From: CADEFQ01 sp050249415
GTDB lineage: Bacteria; Pseudomonadota; Gammaproteobacteria; Steroidobacterales; Steroidobacteraceae
Direction: 5' to 3'
NCBI GenBank assembly: GCA_050249415.1
Contig: JBFWQO010000001.1
Location: 434,001-498,000, forward strand
DNA: 64,000 nt
Positions 1-8,510 of this stretch are shown piece by piece (the stretch's first letter is position 1; every line of letters begins with the position of its first letter). Under the pieces are notes generated by a model. The model saw nothing but the letters and a program-made list of their open reading frames with translations. It had not been told where the DNA came from and did no database searches. The translations under genes were made by a program, and so were the position numbers.

Positions 1-26
1 TAGGCGAGGACGATGGGCTGGGTCAT
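1..26 (-). CDS. argG: argG start, partial (probable argininosuccinate synthase)
   Basis: Only the first eight complete codons lie in the window. They read M-T-Q-P-I-V-L-A and are followed by TA of a ninth codon. This matches the usual N-terminus of argininosuccinate synthase, where a P-loop-like VLAYSGG stretch follows at once. It starts 9 nt after the argR stop on the same strand, so argR and this gene are probably co-transcribed. The arginine context supports the call, but eight residues cannot prove it. Confidence 0.55.
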
Positions 27-35
27 GGGATGAGG

Positions 36-494
36 TCAGACGTTGAAGTGGGAACGGAGGCGCTTGACGAGCGCCGCCTGGTCGCGGGCGCCCGCGGTCG
101 CGATGAAGATCGTGTCGTCGCCGGAGATCGTGCCGACGACCTCGGGCCAGTTGGCCTGGTCGATGGCGAGCGCGACGCTCTGCGCGCCGCCGATATGGGT
201 CTTGAGCACCGCGAGCGAGGGGCCGGCGACGCGCAGGCCGCGCACGAAGGCCGCGAGCGTCGCGAAATTGCCGGCCGGCCGCGCGGCTTCGTCGCCGGGC
301 AGCACGTATCCGTCGGCCGCTTTCAGCACGCCGATTTCCCGCAGGTCGCGGCTCACCGACGATTGCGTGACCGCGTGGCCCTCGGCCTTCAGCAGGCGCA
401 CGAGGTCGGCCTGCTTGCGCACGCCGCCACCGCGCAGCAGCCGGGTGATGGCGCTGCGGCGGTCGGCGAGGTGGTGGTCTGCGTTAACATGCAT
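36..494 (-). CDS. argR: Arginine repressor ArgR
   Basis: Transcriptional regulator of arginine metabolism, normally a hexamer with arginine as corepressor. The N-terminal winged helix contains the recognition stretch SSVSRDLREIG. The C-terminal oligomerisation and arginine-binding domain ends in the conserved VVGTISGDDTIFI block. The frame is open up to an ATG at 515, but the seven extra codons (MHNIRLI) are encoded entirely by a perfect palindrome. The ATG at 494 (MHVNADHH), giving 152 residues, is therefore preferred, although neither ATG has a clear Shine-Dalgarno. Its stop lies 9 nt before the argG start. Autoregulation through the overlapping palindrome is likely. Confidence 0.93.
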   Translation of the reverse strand: MHVNADHHLADRRSAITRLLRGGGVRKQADLVRLLKAEGHAVTQSSVSRDLREIGVLKAADGYVLPGDEAARPAGNFATLAAFVRGLRVAGPSLAVLKTHIGGAQSVALAIDQANWPEVVGTISGDDTIFIATAGARDQAALVKRLRSHFNV

Positions 495-515
495 AATTAA
501 TCGAATATTATGCAT
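489..515. promoter_or_regulatory. 27-bp perfect palindrome at argR start (probable ARG operator)
   Basis: ATGCATAAT (489-497) and ATTATGCAT (507-515) are perfect inverted arms around a 9-bp AT-rich centre, TAATCGAAT. The site is strikingly AT-rich in this genome. On the plus strand TGCATAATTAATCG matches the E. coli ARG-box consensus TGAAT-wwww-ATTCA at 11 of 14 positions. It covers both candidate argR start codons, so bound ArgR would block initiation or RNA polymerase directly. Binding is inferred. Confidence 0.6.
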
Positions 516-557
516 AAAAATGCGAAAGCATCAAGAGCGCCCGGAGTGTGGGTGCGA

Positions 558-606
558 TTGACGATATGACCAGTCGCCATATAACATGACCATTAGTACT
601 GGTCAT
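558..606 (+). promoter_or_regulatory. Toxin-antitoxin promoter with operator half-sites
   Basis: A good sigma-70 promoter is visible: TTGACG (558-563), 16 bp, TATAAC (580-585). The half-site ATGACC occurs in direct orientation at 566-571 (as ATGACCAGT, 566-574) and again at 586-591, 20 bp (two helical turns) apart. It is inverted as TGGTCAT at 600-606. The 598-606 arm ACTGGTCAT is the exact reverse complement of 566-574. This arrangement suits autorepression by the antitoxin or the toxin-antitoxin complex encoded 12 nt downstream. Confidence 0.65.
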
Positions 607-617
607 CAAGAAATCCC

Positions 618-899
618 GTGAGCATCAAGGCCACCGAGTTCAAGGCGAAGTGCTTGAGACTGATCGACGACGTCGCGGCCAAACAACGCCCGCTGGTGAT
701 TACCAAACGCGGCAAGCCCGTCGCGCGTATCGTCCCGTTCGAGGACGAAACGCCACTTCCGGGCTTATTCGGCTACATGAAGGGCACCGGGGAGGTCGCG
801 GGCGACATCATCGAAGTGTCACCCGAGGCGTGGTCGGCCGAAAGCGGCGATGAGGACGACCTGTATGCGGGAGGCTTGTCGAAAGATCGCGTGCCATGA
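618..899 (+). CDS. Type II antitoxin, Phd/YefM family
   Basis: A 93-residue protein starting at GTG. Residues 1-40 show the Phd/YefM DNA-binding fold signature (ATEFKAKCLRLIDDV... LVITKRGKPVARIVP). The acidic C-terminal tail (SPEAWSAESGDEDDLY) is the part that normally wraps the partner toxin and neutralises it. The stop codon overlaps the start of the PIN toxin by ATGA (896-899), so the two proteins are translationally coupled. It probably binds the half-sites just upstream to repress its own operon. The AT-rich, repeat-carrying promoter and isolated position suggest an acquired module. Confidence 0.9.
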   Translation: MSIKATEFKAKCLRLIDDVAAKQRPLVITKRGKPVARIVPFEDETPLPGLFGYMKGTGEVAGDIIEVSPEAWSAESGDEDDLYAGGLSKDRVP

Positions 900-1327
900 G
901 TGCAGCGCGCACGTCGCTCCTGCTGGACACGCATGTCTGGATCTGGCTGTCGTTCGGGACACCCGGCGTGTTTCACCCGGACCTGCGCAAGCGCCTGGAT
1001 GCGGCGGACGGAGCTCACCCCCTGCATGTATCGATCATCTCGGCATGGGAAATCGCGCTGCTTGCTGCCAGGGGGCGGCTGAATCTCGCGAGGCCGACAC
1101 AGGCATGGCTCGAGGAGGCGCTGGCACACCCGGCACTGCAGCTCCTTGCACTCGATGACCCCGCTGTCGTCGTCGACAGCAATGAATTGCCCGGCGATTT
1201 CCATGCCGATCCGGCCGATCGGCTCCTGGTCGCGACGGCACGCATCGGCGGCCACACCCTCGTCACACGCGACCACGGGATTCTCGACTACGGCAAGGCA
1301 GGGTATGTCAACGTGCTGGCGGCCTGA
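896..1327 (+). CDS. PIN-domain toxin, VapC-like ribonuclease
   Basis: A 143-residue PIN domain. The acidic metal-binding residues fall in the expected blocks: LLLDTHVWIW near the N-terminus, SAWEIALL with the conserved Glu near residue 50, DPADRLLVATA with the third acidic position, and LVTRD near the C-terminus. Family members cleave RNA (often initiator tRNA or rRNA) with Mg2+ and are held inactive by the antitoxin encoded immediately upstream. The length is normal and no key residue appears to be missing, so the toxin looks intact. The RNA target cannot be read from sequence. Confidence 0.9.
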   Translation: MSAARTSLLLDTHVWIWLSFGTPGVFHPDLRKRLDAADGAHPLHVSIISAWEIALLAARGRLNLARPTQAWLEEALAHPALQLLALDDPAVVVDSNELPGDFHADPADRLLVATARIGGHTLVTRDHGILDYGKAGYVNVLAA

Positions 1328-1394
1328 TTCAGCGGGACGCGTGGCTTGCAAAGGAATTTTGCGCACGGGTAATCGGTGTGATCTTTCGCCCGGC

Positions 1395-1587
1395 ATGACG
1401 GTCAATCTGGATTTCGCGCGCAAGGCGACCCACCCGTGGATGCCGCTCGGCAAGCGCATCGCCATCGTCGGCGGTGAGTCGGTGGGCCTCGAGCCGGCGG
1501 AGTTCCTGGGCGCATGCGGCTCATCGAAGAACTCGAGGAGCATGGCGTCGGTCTGCATGCGGGCGTGTCAGGCGTTCCAGCGGCCAC
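1395..1587 (+). pseudogene. Remnant of FAD/NAD(P)-dependent oxidoreductase
   Basis: A short piece of a nucleotide-binding domain. One frame reads GKRIAIVGGESVGLEPAEFL, a Rossmann GxGxxG-like turn with the last glycine degraded and the AEFL helix that follows it in 2,4-dienoyl-CoA reductase/old-yellow-enzyme-type flavoproteins. About 15 codons later the homology continues in another frame as RLIEELEEHGVGL, the usual downstream helix. No start, no FMN-binding barrel and no C-terminus are present, so this is a frameshifted, deleted relic between the toxin gene and the tamB stop. Identification rests on family memory of these motifs. Confidence 0.6.
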
Positions 1588-1593
1588 CCCGCG

Positions 1594-4500
1594 CTACTTC
1601 TCGATCGTGTACTCGAGATCCGCGCTCTGCACCGCGCCCGACTCGAGCTTCACGGTCCAGTTGTCGCCGAGCGTGTAGCGCATCTTGATCGTGTTGATCG
1701 CCTCGGTGAGGCTCACGCCGTAGCTGACGTAGAGGCGCGGCGTCAGGTACTTGCCGAGCACGAGCGAAGTCTCGTTGTTGAGCGTCGACTCGAGGCTGAT
1801 GTCCTCGAGGCCCACGTACTCGCCGAGCTGTTGCGCGAGGATCGCCCCGCCCTGGATCGCGAACGGGTTGCTGCGCCGGGTCGCGCCGTTCGCATCCTGC
1901 GCCTGCACCGATTCGAGCGAGCCGCCGGCGATCAGCAGCGAGAGGATCTGGGACTGGGGGATCTGGGGCTCGGAGAACAGGGTCAGGCGCGGCGAGCGCA
2001 GTGTGCCGCGCACGTTCGCGCCCGCGGTGACGTCCGGGAATTCACGGCTCGCGCGGATGTCGATGCCGGGATCGGCGATGGGCCCGTTGTTGAAGATCAG
2101 CTTGCCGTGCTCGATGTCGAGCCGTCGCCCGAACGCGACGTACTTGCCTTCGGCGATCGAAAGCTCGCCGGTGCCGCGCGCGGTCTCCTCGCCCCGGGTG
2201 TTGACCACGAGCGCACCGGTGAGGCGCCCCGAGAGGCCGTAGGTGTCGATCGTGACCCGGTCGCCGAGCACGAGCTTCACGTTCGTCGTCACGACGAACT
2301 GCTTCGAGGCGTCGACCGGGCGCTCACCGACGATGCGCTCGTCGGCCGACGCGAACACCGCGCCCGCGAGATCCGCCGGATCGAGCCGCGCATTCGGCAC
2401 GACGACCTCACCGGTCACATCGATGCGGCGCCCGCCGATGCTGAACGTGAGGTCGGGAGACGCGAACATGCGCGCTTCCGGGACATTCACGACGCGCAGG
2501 TTCGTGCCCTGCAAGCTGATCACGCCATGGGGCAGGCCGTCCTCCCAGCGAAGACGGCCCGATGCACGCGCGCTGCCTTCGCCGGCCGTGAGCGAGCCGT
2601 CGAGTGCGAGCGTGTTGCCTTCGAGTTGTGCATCGAGAGTCACGGCGCGCAGCGGCAGGTTCACCTGGTAGAAATCGAGCTCGCCGTCGCGCACGGACAG
2701 TGTCCCGCCGAGGCGCGGTGCGCCGAGCGTGCCCGAGAGGCGGATGTCGGCCGCGAGCCGGCCTGCCGAGCGATCGATCGCGGCAACGAGCACCGCGATG
2801 AAGCCGAGCGAGTCGGTCTCGAGGTCGACATGGCCGGCGAGCGGCCAGTCGCGCCACGCGTCGCCGCTGCGGGTGACGAGGGCGTGCCCGAGGAGCCCGC
2901 CGGAGCGACCCGCATCGAGCTTCGCATCGACGACGATCCCGTCGTCGGTCGCGGATCCGACGATCGTGCCGCCGCCGAGTTCGGTGACATCTTCCCGCTT
3001 GTTCGCGAGGCGCCGGCGCGTGCGTGCATCGCGCAGTTCGGCGTTCAGGCTCCCGTGCCAGCGTGCGCCTGCCGTGGCACCCGCGGCGGCATCGAAGTTC
3101 ACGGTACCCTCGTACGTCACGCCCGGCGTCAGTCCCGCGGTGAAGGTGCTGACGGGCAGGCCCTTCGCCGACAATGTGAGCGCCCATTCCTGCGGACTGC
3201 GTTTGCCGGTCGCGCAGAAAGTCGCGGCCGCGCCGCGCAGGCAGGTCGTCTCGAGCTGCAGCAGGTCCGGTCCCCATGCGAAGTTCGATGGTTCCGCGAG
3301 GTGCAGTGCCGCCTCGTCGCCGTTCTCGAGGTCGAGTCCGGAGATCCCGAGCTGCCACAAGCGGCCGCGATAGCTGCCTGTGCCGCGCGCAGTGATGGCG
3401 AGCGGCTTCGATGCGGCCGACAGGCGCACGTCGTGCCGCTCGGTCGTGCCGGCCGCGGTGAGTGTGAATGCCGCGACCTGCCTGGCGCCGATCGTCAGGC
3501 CCTGCGTGCGCAAGTGGACGTCGAGCGGCGCGCCGGCGACGGCGCTGAACCTGACATGGCCGTCGACGCCGGCAACCCGGGTATCGCGCAGGGCGATGCC
3601 CTCGCCATGCAGTGTCGCATCGATCAGCGGGGAGTCGGGGGATCCGCCGAGCGTGCCGCGGGCTGCGAGCCGGCCACGCGCCTCGGGGTCGATCAAGCCG
3701 AGATCGTCGGCGTCGAGATCGAAGCGCAGGGCATACCGGTGCGGGGCGAAATCGCCATCGAGCCGTGCGTGCGCGGCGCCCGCCCGCAGGTCGACATCCT
3801 CGAAGGTCAGCTGGGCGCCGCGGCGGATGATGCGGCCGTGTCCCGCGGCGCGCTCGCCCCGCAGTTCACCCGTGAGCCGCGCAATGGCGAGATTCGCGGT
3901 GCCGGCCGGCGTGAAGCCCTCCCCGCCCGCGTCGACGTCGAAGCCCAGGCGCCCGGGAAGGCGCGCATCGATGAGCCCTGTGTCGAGCCCGGATACACGA
4001 CCGACCAACTGCCAGGCCTCGCGCGGTTGCCACGCCACGGCGCCGCGCAGGTCGGCGCGCCCTCCATAGCCGTCGATGCGCAGGCTGTCGGCATCGAGCC
4101 GATCGCCGCCGAGCCGCCCGTCGAGCGCGGCATGCACGGCGGCGAACTCCGCCACCTGCACGGTACCGCTCGCGGTGAGCGCAAAGGGCATCTCGCCGCG
4201 CAGGCGGTACTGGCCCTGCACGCTGCGCGCCGCGGGCGCATCGCCCGCGAGCGGCCAGCGAAAATCGTTCCAGCGCCCGGACAGATCGAGCCACGGGCCG
4301 CCTGCCTCGATGCGGATGCGCCCGGCCGCCGAGGCCCTCGCCCCCGAGCCCTGGTGGCGAAACTCCGCACGGCGGATGGCGAGCGTGTGTGCCGTGTACT
4401 TGCCGTCGAAGGCGACGTCGAACGGGCCGGCGGCGAGGCCGTGCGGCGTCAGCGCGCCGCGGGCCATGATGCCGTCCGCGTCCACGGTGACGTCGACCGC

Positions 4501-5328
4501 GCCATCGACGTTGCCGAGCGCTCGCCCGCCGCCGAAGGCCGCGAGGTCGAACTCGCTCACCCGCGCGTGGCCGGAAATTTTCCAGTGGCTCGTCAGTGTC
4601 TCCGCGGCGCCGGTCACTTCGGCGCGAAACGGTGCCGTCAACTCGCCGTTGATCGCGAGCCGGTCGAGATCCCCGTTGCCCGTGAAGTTTGCGACCCACT
4701 GCGTCGCCTCGGGCGCCCGCCACTCGGCGTGGCCGCTCGCATCGATGCGCATGGGATCGGCGGCTCGCAGGATGCCGTTCGCCGACACCTGCATGCCCTG
4801 GAATTCCGAGCTCGCGTGAAAGATACGGATCGAGCGGTGACGCACGACGCCGCTCGCGTGCGCCGCGCGGAAATCGACCTGCTCACCGTGTGGTGCGACC
4901 AGGGTGACGATGCCCGCGCTGGCGTCGCCCGCGTTGATCCGCAGGAGGCGCGGCAGGAAGCGCGGCGTCGATTTCCGCGGCGGGGTCGTGCGCGCACGCA
5001 CCTCGATCCGCACGCTGCGCGCGCGCGCGACCGGCACGTCGATGGTCTGCCACAGGAGTGGCGCGATGGCGAGTTGCGCGTGCGCCTCCTCCACGACCAG
5101 GTGCACGCGTGCGTGCGTGAGCTCGAAGTGCGCCACATCGAAGCCGCCCGCGATCGTGCCGCGCACGTCGCGGATCTGCAGCGTGACTGGCCCGACCCGG
5201 TGCGGGACGCGCGCGACGATCATCGCGAGCCCCTCGGGCGTGAAGGCGAGGTAATAGAGGAGGGCGAACGGCAGCGCGCACAGGATCGCTGCGAGTACGA
5301 CGATCGTGAGCGTGATCGGGCGCGCCAT
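1594..5328 (-). CDS. tamB: Translocation and assembly module subunit TamB
   Basis: A 1244-residue AsmA-like/DUF490 protein, close to the length of E. coli TamB. An N-terminal membrane anchor (residues about 5-28, LTIVVLAAILCALPFALLYYLAF) is followed by a long beta-rich groove. The C-terminal TamB domain ends in alternating beta strands (LYVSYGVSLTEAINTIKMRYTLGDNW). TamB spans the periplasm and works with TamA; it is implicated in outer-membrane protein assembly and in phospholipid transport between membranes. Its ATG (5326-5328) overlaps the tamA stop (TGATG), showing coupling. The frame stays open upstream into tamA, but that extension has no TamB features. Confidence 0.95.
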   Translation of the reverse strand: MARPITLTIVVLAAILCALPFALLYYLAFTPEGLAMIVARVPHRVGPVTLQIRDVRGTIAGGFDVAHFELTHARVHLVVEEAHAQLAIAPLLWQTIDVPVARARSVRIEVRARTTPPRKSTPRFLPRLLRINAGDASAGIVTLVAPHGEQVDFRAAHASGVVRHRSIRIFHASSEFQGMQVSANGILRAADPMRIDASGHAEWRAPEATQWVANFTGNGDLDRLAINGELTAPFRAEVTGAAETLTSHWKISGHARVSEFDLAAFGGGRALGNVDGAVDVTVDADGIMARGALTPHGLAAGPFDVAFDGKYTAHTLAIRRAEFRHQGSGARASAAGRIRIEAGGPWLDLSGRWNDFRWPLAGDAPAARSVQGQYRLRGEMPFALTASGTVQVAEFAAVHAALDGRLGGDRLDADSLRIDGYGGRADLRGAVAWQPREAWQLVGRVSGLDTGLIDARLPGRLGFDVDAGGEGFTPAGTANLAIARLTGELRGERAAGHGRIIRRGAQLTFEDVDLRAGAAHARLDGDFAPHRYALRFDLDADDLGLIDPEARGRLAARGTLGGSPDSPLIDATLHGEGIALRDTRVAGVDGHVRFSAVAGAPLDVHLRTQGLTIGARQVAAFTLTAAGTTERHDVRLSAASKPLAITARGTGSYRGRLWQLGISGLDLENGDEAALHLAEPSNFAWGPDLLQLETTCLRGAAATFCATGKRSPQEWALTLSAKGLPVSTFTAGLTPGVTYEGTVNFDAAAGATAGARWHGSLNAELRDARTRRRLANKREDVTELGGGTIVGSATDDGIVVDAKLDAGRSGGLLGHALVTRSGDAWRDWPLAGHVDLETDSLGFIAVLVAAIDRSAGRLAADIRLSGTLGAPRLGGTLSVRDGELDFYQVNLPLRAVTLDAQLEGNTLALDGSLTAGEGSARASGRLRWEDGLPHGVISLQGTNLRVVNVPEARMFASPDLTFSIGGRRIDVTGEVVVPNARLDPADLAGAVFASADERIVGERPVDASKQFVVTTNVKLVLGDRVTIDTYGLSGRLTGALVVNTRGEETARGTGELSIAEGKYVAFGRRLDIEHGKLIFNNGPIADPGIDIRASREFPDVTAGANVRGTLRSPRLTLFSEPQIPQSQILSLLIAGGSLESVQAQDANGATRRSNPFAIQGGAILAQQLGEYVGLEDISLESTLNNETSLVLGKYLTPRLYVSYGVSLTEAINTIKMRYTLGDNWTVKLESGAVQSADLEYTIEK

Positions 5329-7091
5329 CAGAGCTTCGGCGAGAAATTGATGTGCAGCCGGGGCGAGGCGCCACTCACCGAGAGCGCCTGCGCGATGTCG
5401 AAGCCCACCGTCGCGATCGGCAACCGGAAGCGCAGGCCGATGCCCGCGGAGTACTCGAGCCCTTCGGAGACGCTGTTGAAGGCGTTGCCGGCATCGACGA
5501 ACACCGCGATGCCGAGGTTCTTCGGCAGGTCGCGGATCACCTCGACCGTGCCGGCCGCCATGTGCTTGCCGCCGGTCTTCTCGCCGTTCGCGTCGACCGG
5601 CGACAGGTCGTTGAAGTCGAAGCCGCGCACGCTGCGGTCGCCGCCGGCGAAGAAGCGCTCCGAGCCCGGTACACCGTCGAAGTCGTCCGCCCAGGTCGTG
5701 CCGAACTCGGCCCGCAACAGCAGGTGCCAGACGCGCGCGAAATCGATCACGCGTTCGCCGGAGGCCATGAACTGCAGGTAATCGGTCTTGGCGCCGAGGC
5801 CGGTGCTCGAGCCGCGCAATTCGGCATACAGCTGGCGGCCGAACAGCGGCTCGCCGAGGTAGCCCTTGGGCACCGACGCGACACTCACGCCCGGGATCAC
5901 GAGCCAGGTCTCGGTGCGGGTCGTCGCATCTTCGGTGATGGCGTTCACGAGACGCGTGTAGAAGACGCGTTGCCAGCGGTGCGGCACGCGCGTGATGCCC
6001 GCGCGCGCCTCGGTGTTGTACGTATCGAGGTCGGCGAGGATCTGGTGCTCCCACGTACCCTCGAGTTCGAACTTCTCGAGCGCGGGGTCGCCGATCGGCC
6101 AGATGTAGCGGCCCGAGATCTTCTGCGAGACCTGCGCGAGCTTGAACTCGGCGCGGAAGCGGTGGCCGTAGCTGTTGACGAGCCGGTTGTCCCACCTGAT
6201 CGTGCCGCGCGCCTCGGTGTCGGTCGCGTAGCCGACGCCGAACGACCAGCGCGAGCGCCGGTTCGGGGTCGCGGCGATGCGGATCGGCACCGTGAGCGTC
6301 GCCTTGTCGCGCGGTTGCGGCAGTACTTCGACGGAGGCGAAGTACTGGCTGTCGTCGAGTGCGAACTGGGTGCGCAGCAGTTCCGCCGCGTCGTAAGCCT
6401 GGCCCTCCCGGTAACGCAGGTACTTGCGCATCAGTTCGGGCCGGATCACGTCCTGGGCGATGTCGGTCGCCCCGAACCGGTATCGCTCGCCGGTCTCGAA
6501 CTCGATGAAGACACTCGCCGTGTGGTTCGGCGGGTCGACCAGCAGCTCGTGTCGCGCGAGGCGTGCGTCGAGATAGCCGTAGCCGGCCGCGCTTCTCTGC
6601 AAAGTGCTCTTCAGCTGCTCATACGCCTGGTGCCGCAGCTGCGATCCTTCCTGCAGCGGCAGGTGCTCGAGGATGTCGCGGAACACCGGGTCCCCGGCGC
6701 GCGGTCCCGTGATTCGCACGTCGACCTTGCCGAGTGTCACGGGCCGGCCCGGCACGATGTCGATCTCGACGCGCCAGTCCGCGCCGTTCGGCCGGGCCTC
6801 GACCGTCGATTCCACGACGGGCTCGTAGTAGCCGAATGGCCGCAGCGCCGCCTTCACCTCGCGCTCGACCCGTTCGTGCAGGCGCTCGATCGTGTCGATG
6901 CGCAGGCGATCGCGTGTCTTGTAGCGCTCGAACGAGAGATAGGCGAGCACGTTCTGCCGCGCCGCGCCGTCCACGCCCTTCACCTCGATGTCGATATCGG
7001 CCTGCGCGGTCGCGCCGACGAGCGTGGTCAGCACGAGCAGGCAGCAGCGCGTGTTGATACTCGTCAGGAACTCGCGGAAAGATCCTTGCAT
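5328..7091 (-). CDS. tamA: Autotransporter assembly factor TamA (Omp85 family)
   Basis: A 587-residue Omp85 protein. An N-terminal secretion signal (to about residue 31, GATAQA) is followed by three POTRA-type repeats to roughly residue 270, then a 16-strand barrel. The conserved loop 6 motif appears as GGDRSVRGFDF and the last strand ends in the aromatic-rich SPRLHINFSPKL. It inserts in the outer membrane and pairs with TamB, encoded directly downstream with overlapping stop and start. No clear Shine-Dalgarno precedes the ATG. The alternative family members BamA and FhaC are excluded by size and the neighbouring tamB. Confidence 0.95.
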   Translation of the reverse strand: MQGSFREFLTSINTRCCLLVLTTLVGATAQADIDIEVKGVDGAARQNVLAYLSFERYKTRDRLRIDTIERLHERVEREVKAALRPFGYYEPVVESTVEARPNGADWRVEIDIVPGRPVTLGKVDVRITGPRAGDPVFRDILEHLPLQEGSQLRHQAYEQLKSTLQRSAAGYGYLDARLARHELLVDPPNHTASVFIEFETGERYRFGATDIAQDVIRPELMRKYLRYREGQAYDAAELLRTQFALDDSQYFASVEVLPQPRDKATLTVPIRIAATPNRRSRWSFGVGYATDTEARGTIRWDNRLVNSYGHRFRAEFKLAQVSQKISGRYIWPIGDPALEKFELEGTWEHQILADLDTYNTEARAGITRVPHRWQRVFYTRLVNAITEDATTRTETWLVIPGVSVASVPKGYLGEPLFGRQLYAELRGSSTGLGAKTDYLQFMASGERVIDFARVWHLLLRAEFGTTWADDFDGVPGSERFFAGGDRSVRGFDFNDLSPVDANGEKTGGKHMAAGTVEVIRDLPKNLGIAVFVDAGNAFNSVSEGLEYSAGIGLRFRLPIATVGFDIAQALSVSGASPRLHINFSPKL

Positions 7092-7125
7092 TGCGCCCGG
7101 GCGGTCGACGGATGGCAGAGTTTAA

Positions 7126-7929
7126 TCAGAGTTGCGCGCGGGCGGGCGGGTTCCCGGCCGGCCATGCGCCCGGTGCGAGCCTAAAGGACGCGACACCGGC
7201 CGCCTGCCCGTCTTCGCCGAAGCGGTGCTCCTCGATGGCGACGCTGTCGTCGTGACCGATCGCGAGCACCGTGGAGCAGCGGGTGCCGTAGCCGCCGTGC
7301 ACGACGAAGGGCGCCGACAAGGCCCGTTCCCATTCCGGGGCGAGCCCCGTATCGGGCAACTCTCCATCGTGCGCAGGCTCGCGGTCGGCGAGCAGATCGA
7401 ACAATGTCGCCACGCCGGCAACCGGGGTGTCGAGCCAGCGCGCGAGGCCCCTGCGCACGCGCAGGACCTTGGGCCACGGCGAATCGAGAAAATGATTGGC
7501 GAGACCGTAGATGCCGGGCGCCAGCGGGCGTGCAAAGCCGTGTGCACGGTTCGATGCGTACCAGAGCGCCTCGCGATCCGCGAGCAGCAGGTTGAAGCCC
7601 GCGTACCTCGGGGCGCCCGCTGCGATCGATTGCAGGTAGTGGCCGGGATCCCCGGGCCGCGCCAGCCACTCCGGGATCAGTGCGCCGCGTGTCGGGGCGC
7701 CGGCCGGCCGGCGCACCATCTCGCGGAAGTTCGTCACGACACCGAAGCGGCGGGCGGCATCGACGCCGAGCCAGGTACCGCCCGCTTCCAGGTCGCGGCC
7801 CGCGAGAATCGGCTGTTCCGGCCATGGCGCGAGCGGTGCGGCGGCCCGTGCGTGGTACTCGTCGCGGTTGGCCGCCACGATCAGCCGATAGCGCGGATGC
7901 ACCCGCCAGGCGACCACGAGGAGGCACAT
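7126..7929 (-). CDS. NRDE/TANGO2 family protein
   Basis: A 267-residue protein opening with MCLLVVAW and the diagnostic NRDE tetrad (residues 21-24, AANRDEY). This defines the bacterial counterpart of eukaryotic TANGO2, an N-terminal-nucleophile-like fold with Cys2 in the nucleophile position. The biochemical role is not firmly settled; heme trafficking and lipid homeostasis have been proposed for relatives. It ends about 35 nt from the tamA start and begins 5 nt after the DUF4126 stop, probably as the last gene of a nudC-DUF4126-NRDE unit. Confidence 0.88.
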   Translation of the reverse strand: MCLLVVAWRVHPRYRLIVAANRDEYHARAAAPLAPWPEQPILAGRDLEAGGTWLGVDAARRFGVVTNFREMVRRPAGAPTRGALIPEWLARPGDPGHYLQSIAAGAPRYAGFNLLLADREALWYASNRAHGFARPLAPGIYGLANHFLDSPWPKVLRVRRGLARWLDTPVAGVATLFDLLADREPAHDGELPDTGLAPEWERALSAPFVVHGGYGTRCSTVLAIGHDDSVAIEEHRFGEDGQAAGVASFRLAPGAWPAGNPPARAQL

Positions 7930-7934
7930 CGGGA

Positions 7935-8510
7935 TCAGTGCGCCGGGCGCAGCAGCCGGCGCGCGACGCGCACGCCGAGCCAGATGACGAGGACGACGAC
8001 CGCCACCGCCACTACGGGCGCCGCGATCGCGAGCACGGCGAGCAGGATCGAGCCGCCGATTTCACCGGTGGCGACCGCACTGTTGCCGAGGCCGCCCGTG
8101 AGCGCAGTCGATTTCGCGCGCATGAGCGCGGTCACGCCCTGCGTGAGCCCGGCGACGCCGCCGCCGGCGATCAGCGCCGTGGTCCATTTGACGAGCGGTG
8201 GCAGATCGGCCATCACCGCCGCGGCGACGACGGCGCCCGCGATCACCGCCGCAGGTGTGGCGATGGTATCGAGCAGGTTGTCGACCCCCGGCACATAGTA
8301 CGCGAGCACCTCGAGCGCGGTCGCGACCGCGAGCATCACGAGCGCCGGCGTGCTCGCGAGCCATTCGAAGGACGGCGAGAGCGTGAGATGGCCGGTGGCG
8401 GCGGCGACGCCCACGATCAGGAACGGCAGGAAAATGCGCAGCCCAGCGGCCGCCGCGAGGCCGATGCCGAGCGCGATCGAGAGCAGCGTCGCGGGCAGCG
8501 ACGGGTCCAT
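7935..8510 (-). CDS. DUF4126 family membrane protein
   Basis: A 191-residue, extremely hydrophobic and Ala/Val-rich protein with about five membrane segments. A typical one is ATLLSIALGIGLAAAAGL, and the conserved YYVPGVDNLLDTIATPAAVIAG stretch lies near residue 80. DUF4126 proteins are inner-membrane proteins without assigned function. The start ATG overlaps the nudC stop (TGATG), which fixes the start even though the frame is open far upstream inside nudC. Co-transcription with nudC and the NRDE gene is likely. Confidence 0.85.
   Translation of the reverse strand: MDPSLPATLLSIALGIGLAAAAGLRIFLPFLIVGVAAATGHLTLSPSFEWLASTPALVMLAVATALEVLAYYVPGVDNLLDTIATPAAVIAGAVVAAAVMADLPPLVKWTTALIAGGGVAGLTQGVTALMRAKSTALTGGLGNSAVATGEIGGSILLAVLAIAAPVVAVAVVVLVIWLGVRVARRLLRPAH

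Noticed and set aside
1474..5781. Very long plus-strand open frame (over 1400 codons) opposite tamB
   Set aside because: The frame is antisense to tamB/tamA, Arg/Ala/Asp-rich without domains, and arises because high-GC third positions remove stop codons. The same holds for long antisense frames at 17095-19407, 33622-36546 and 46945-51231.
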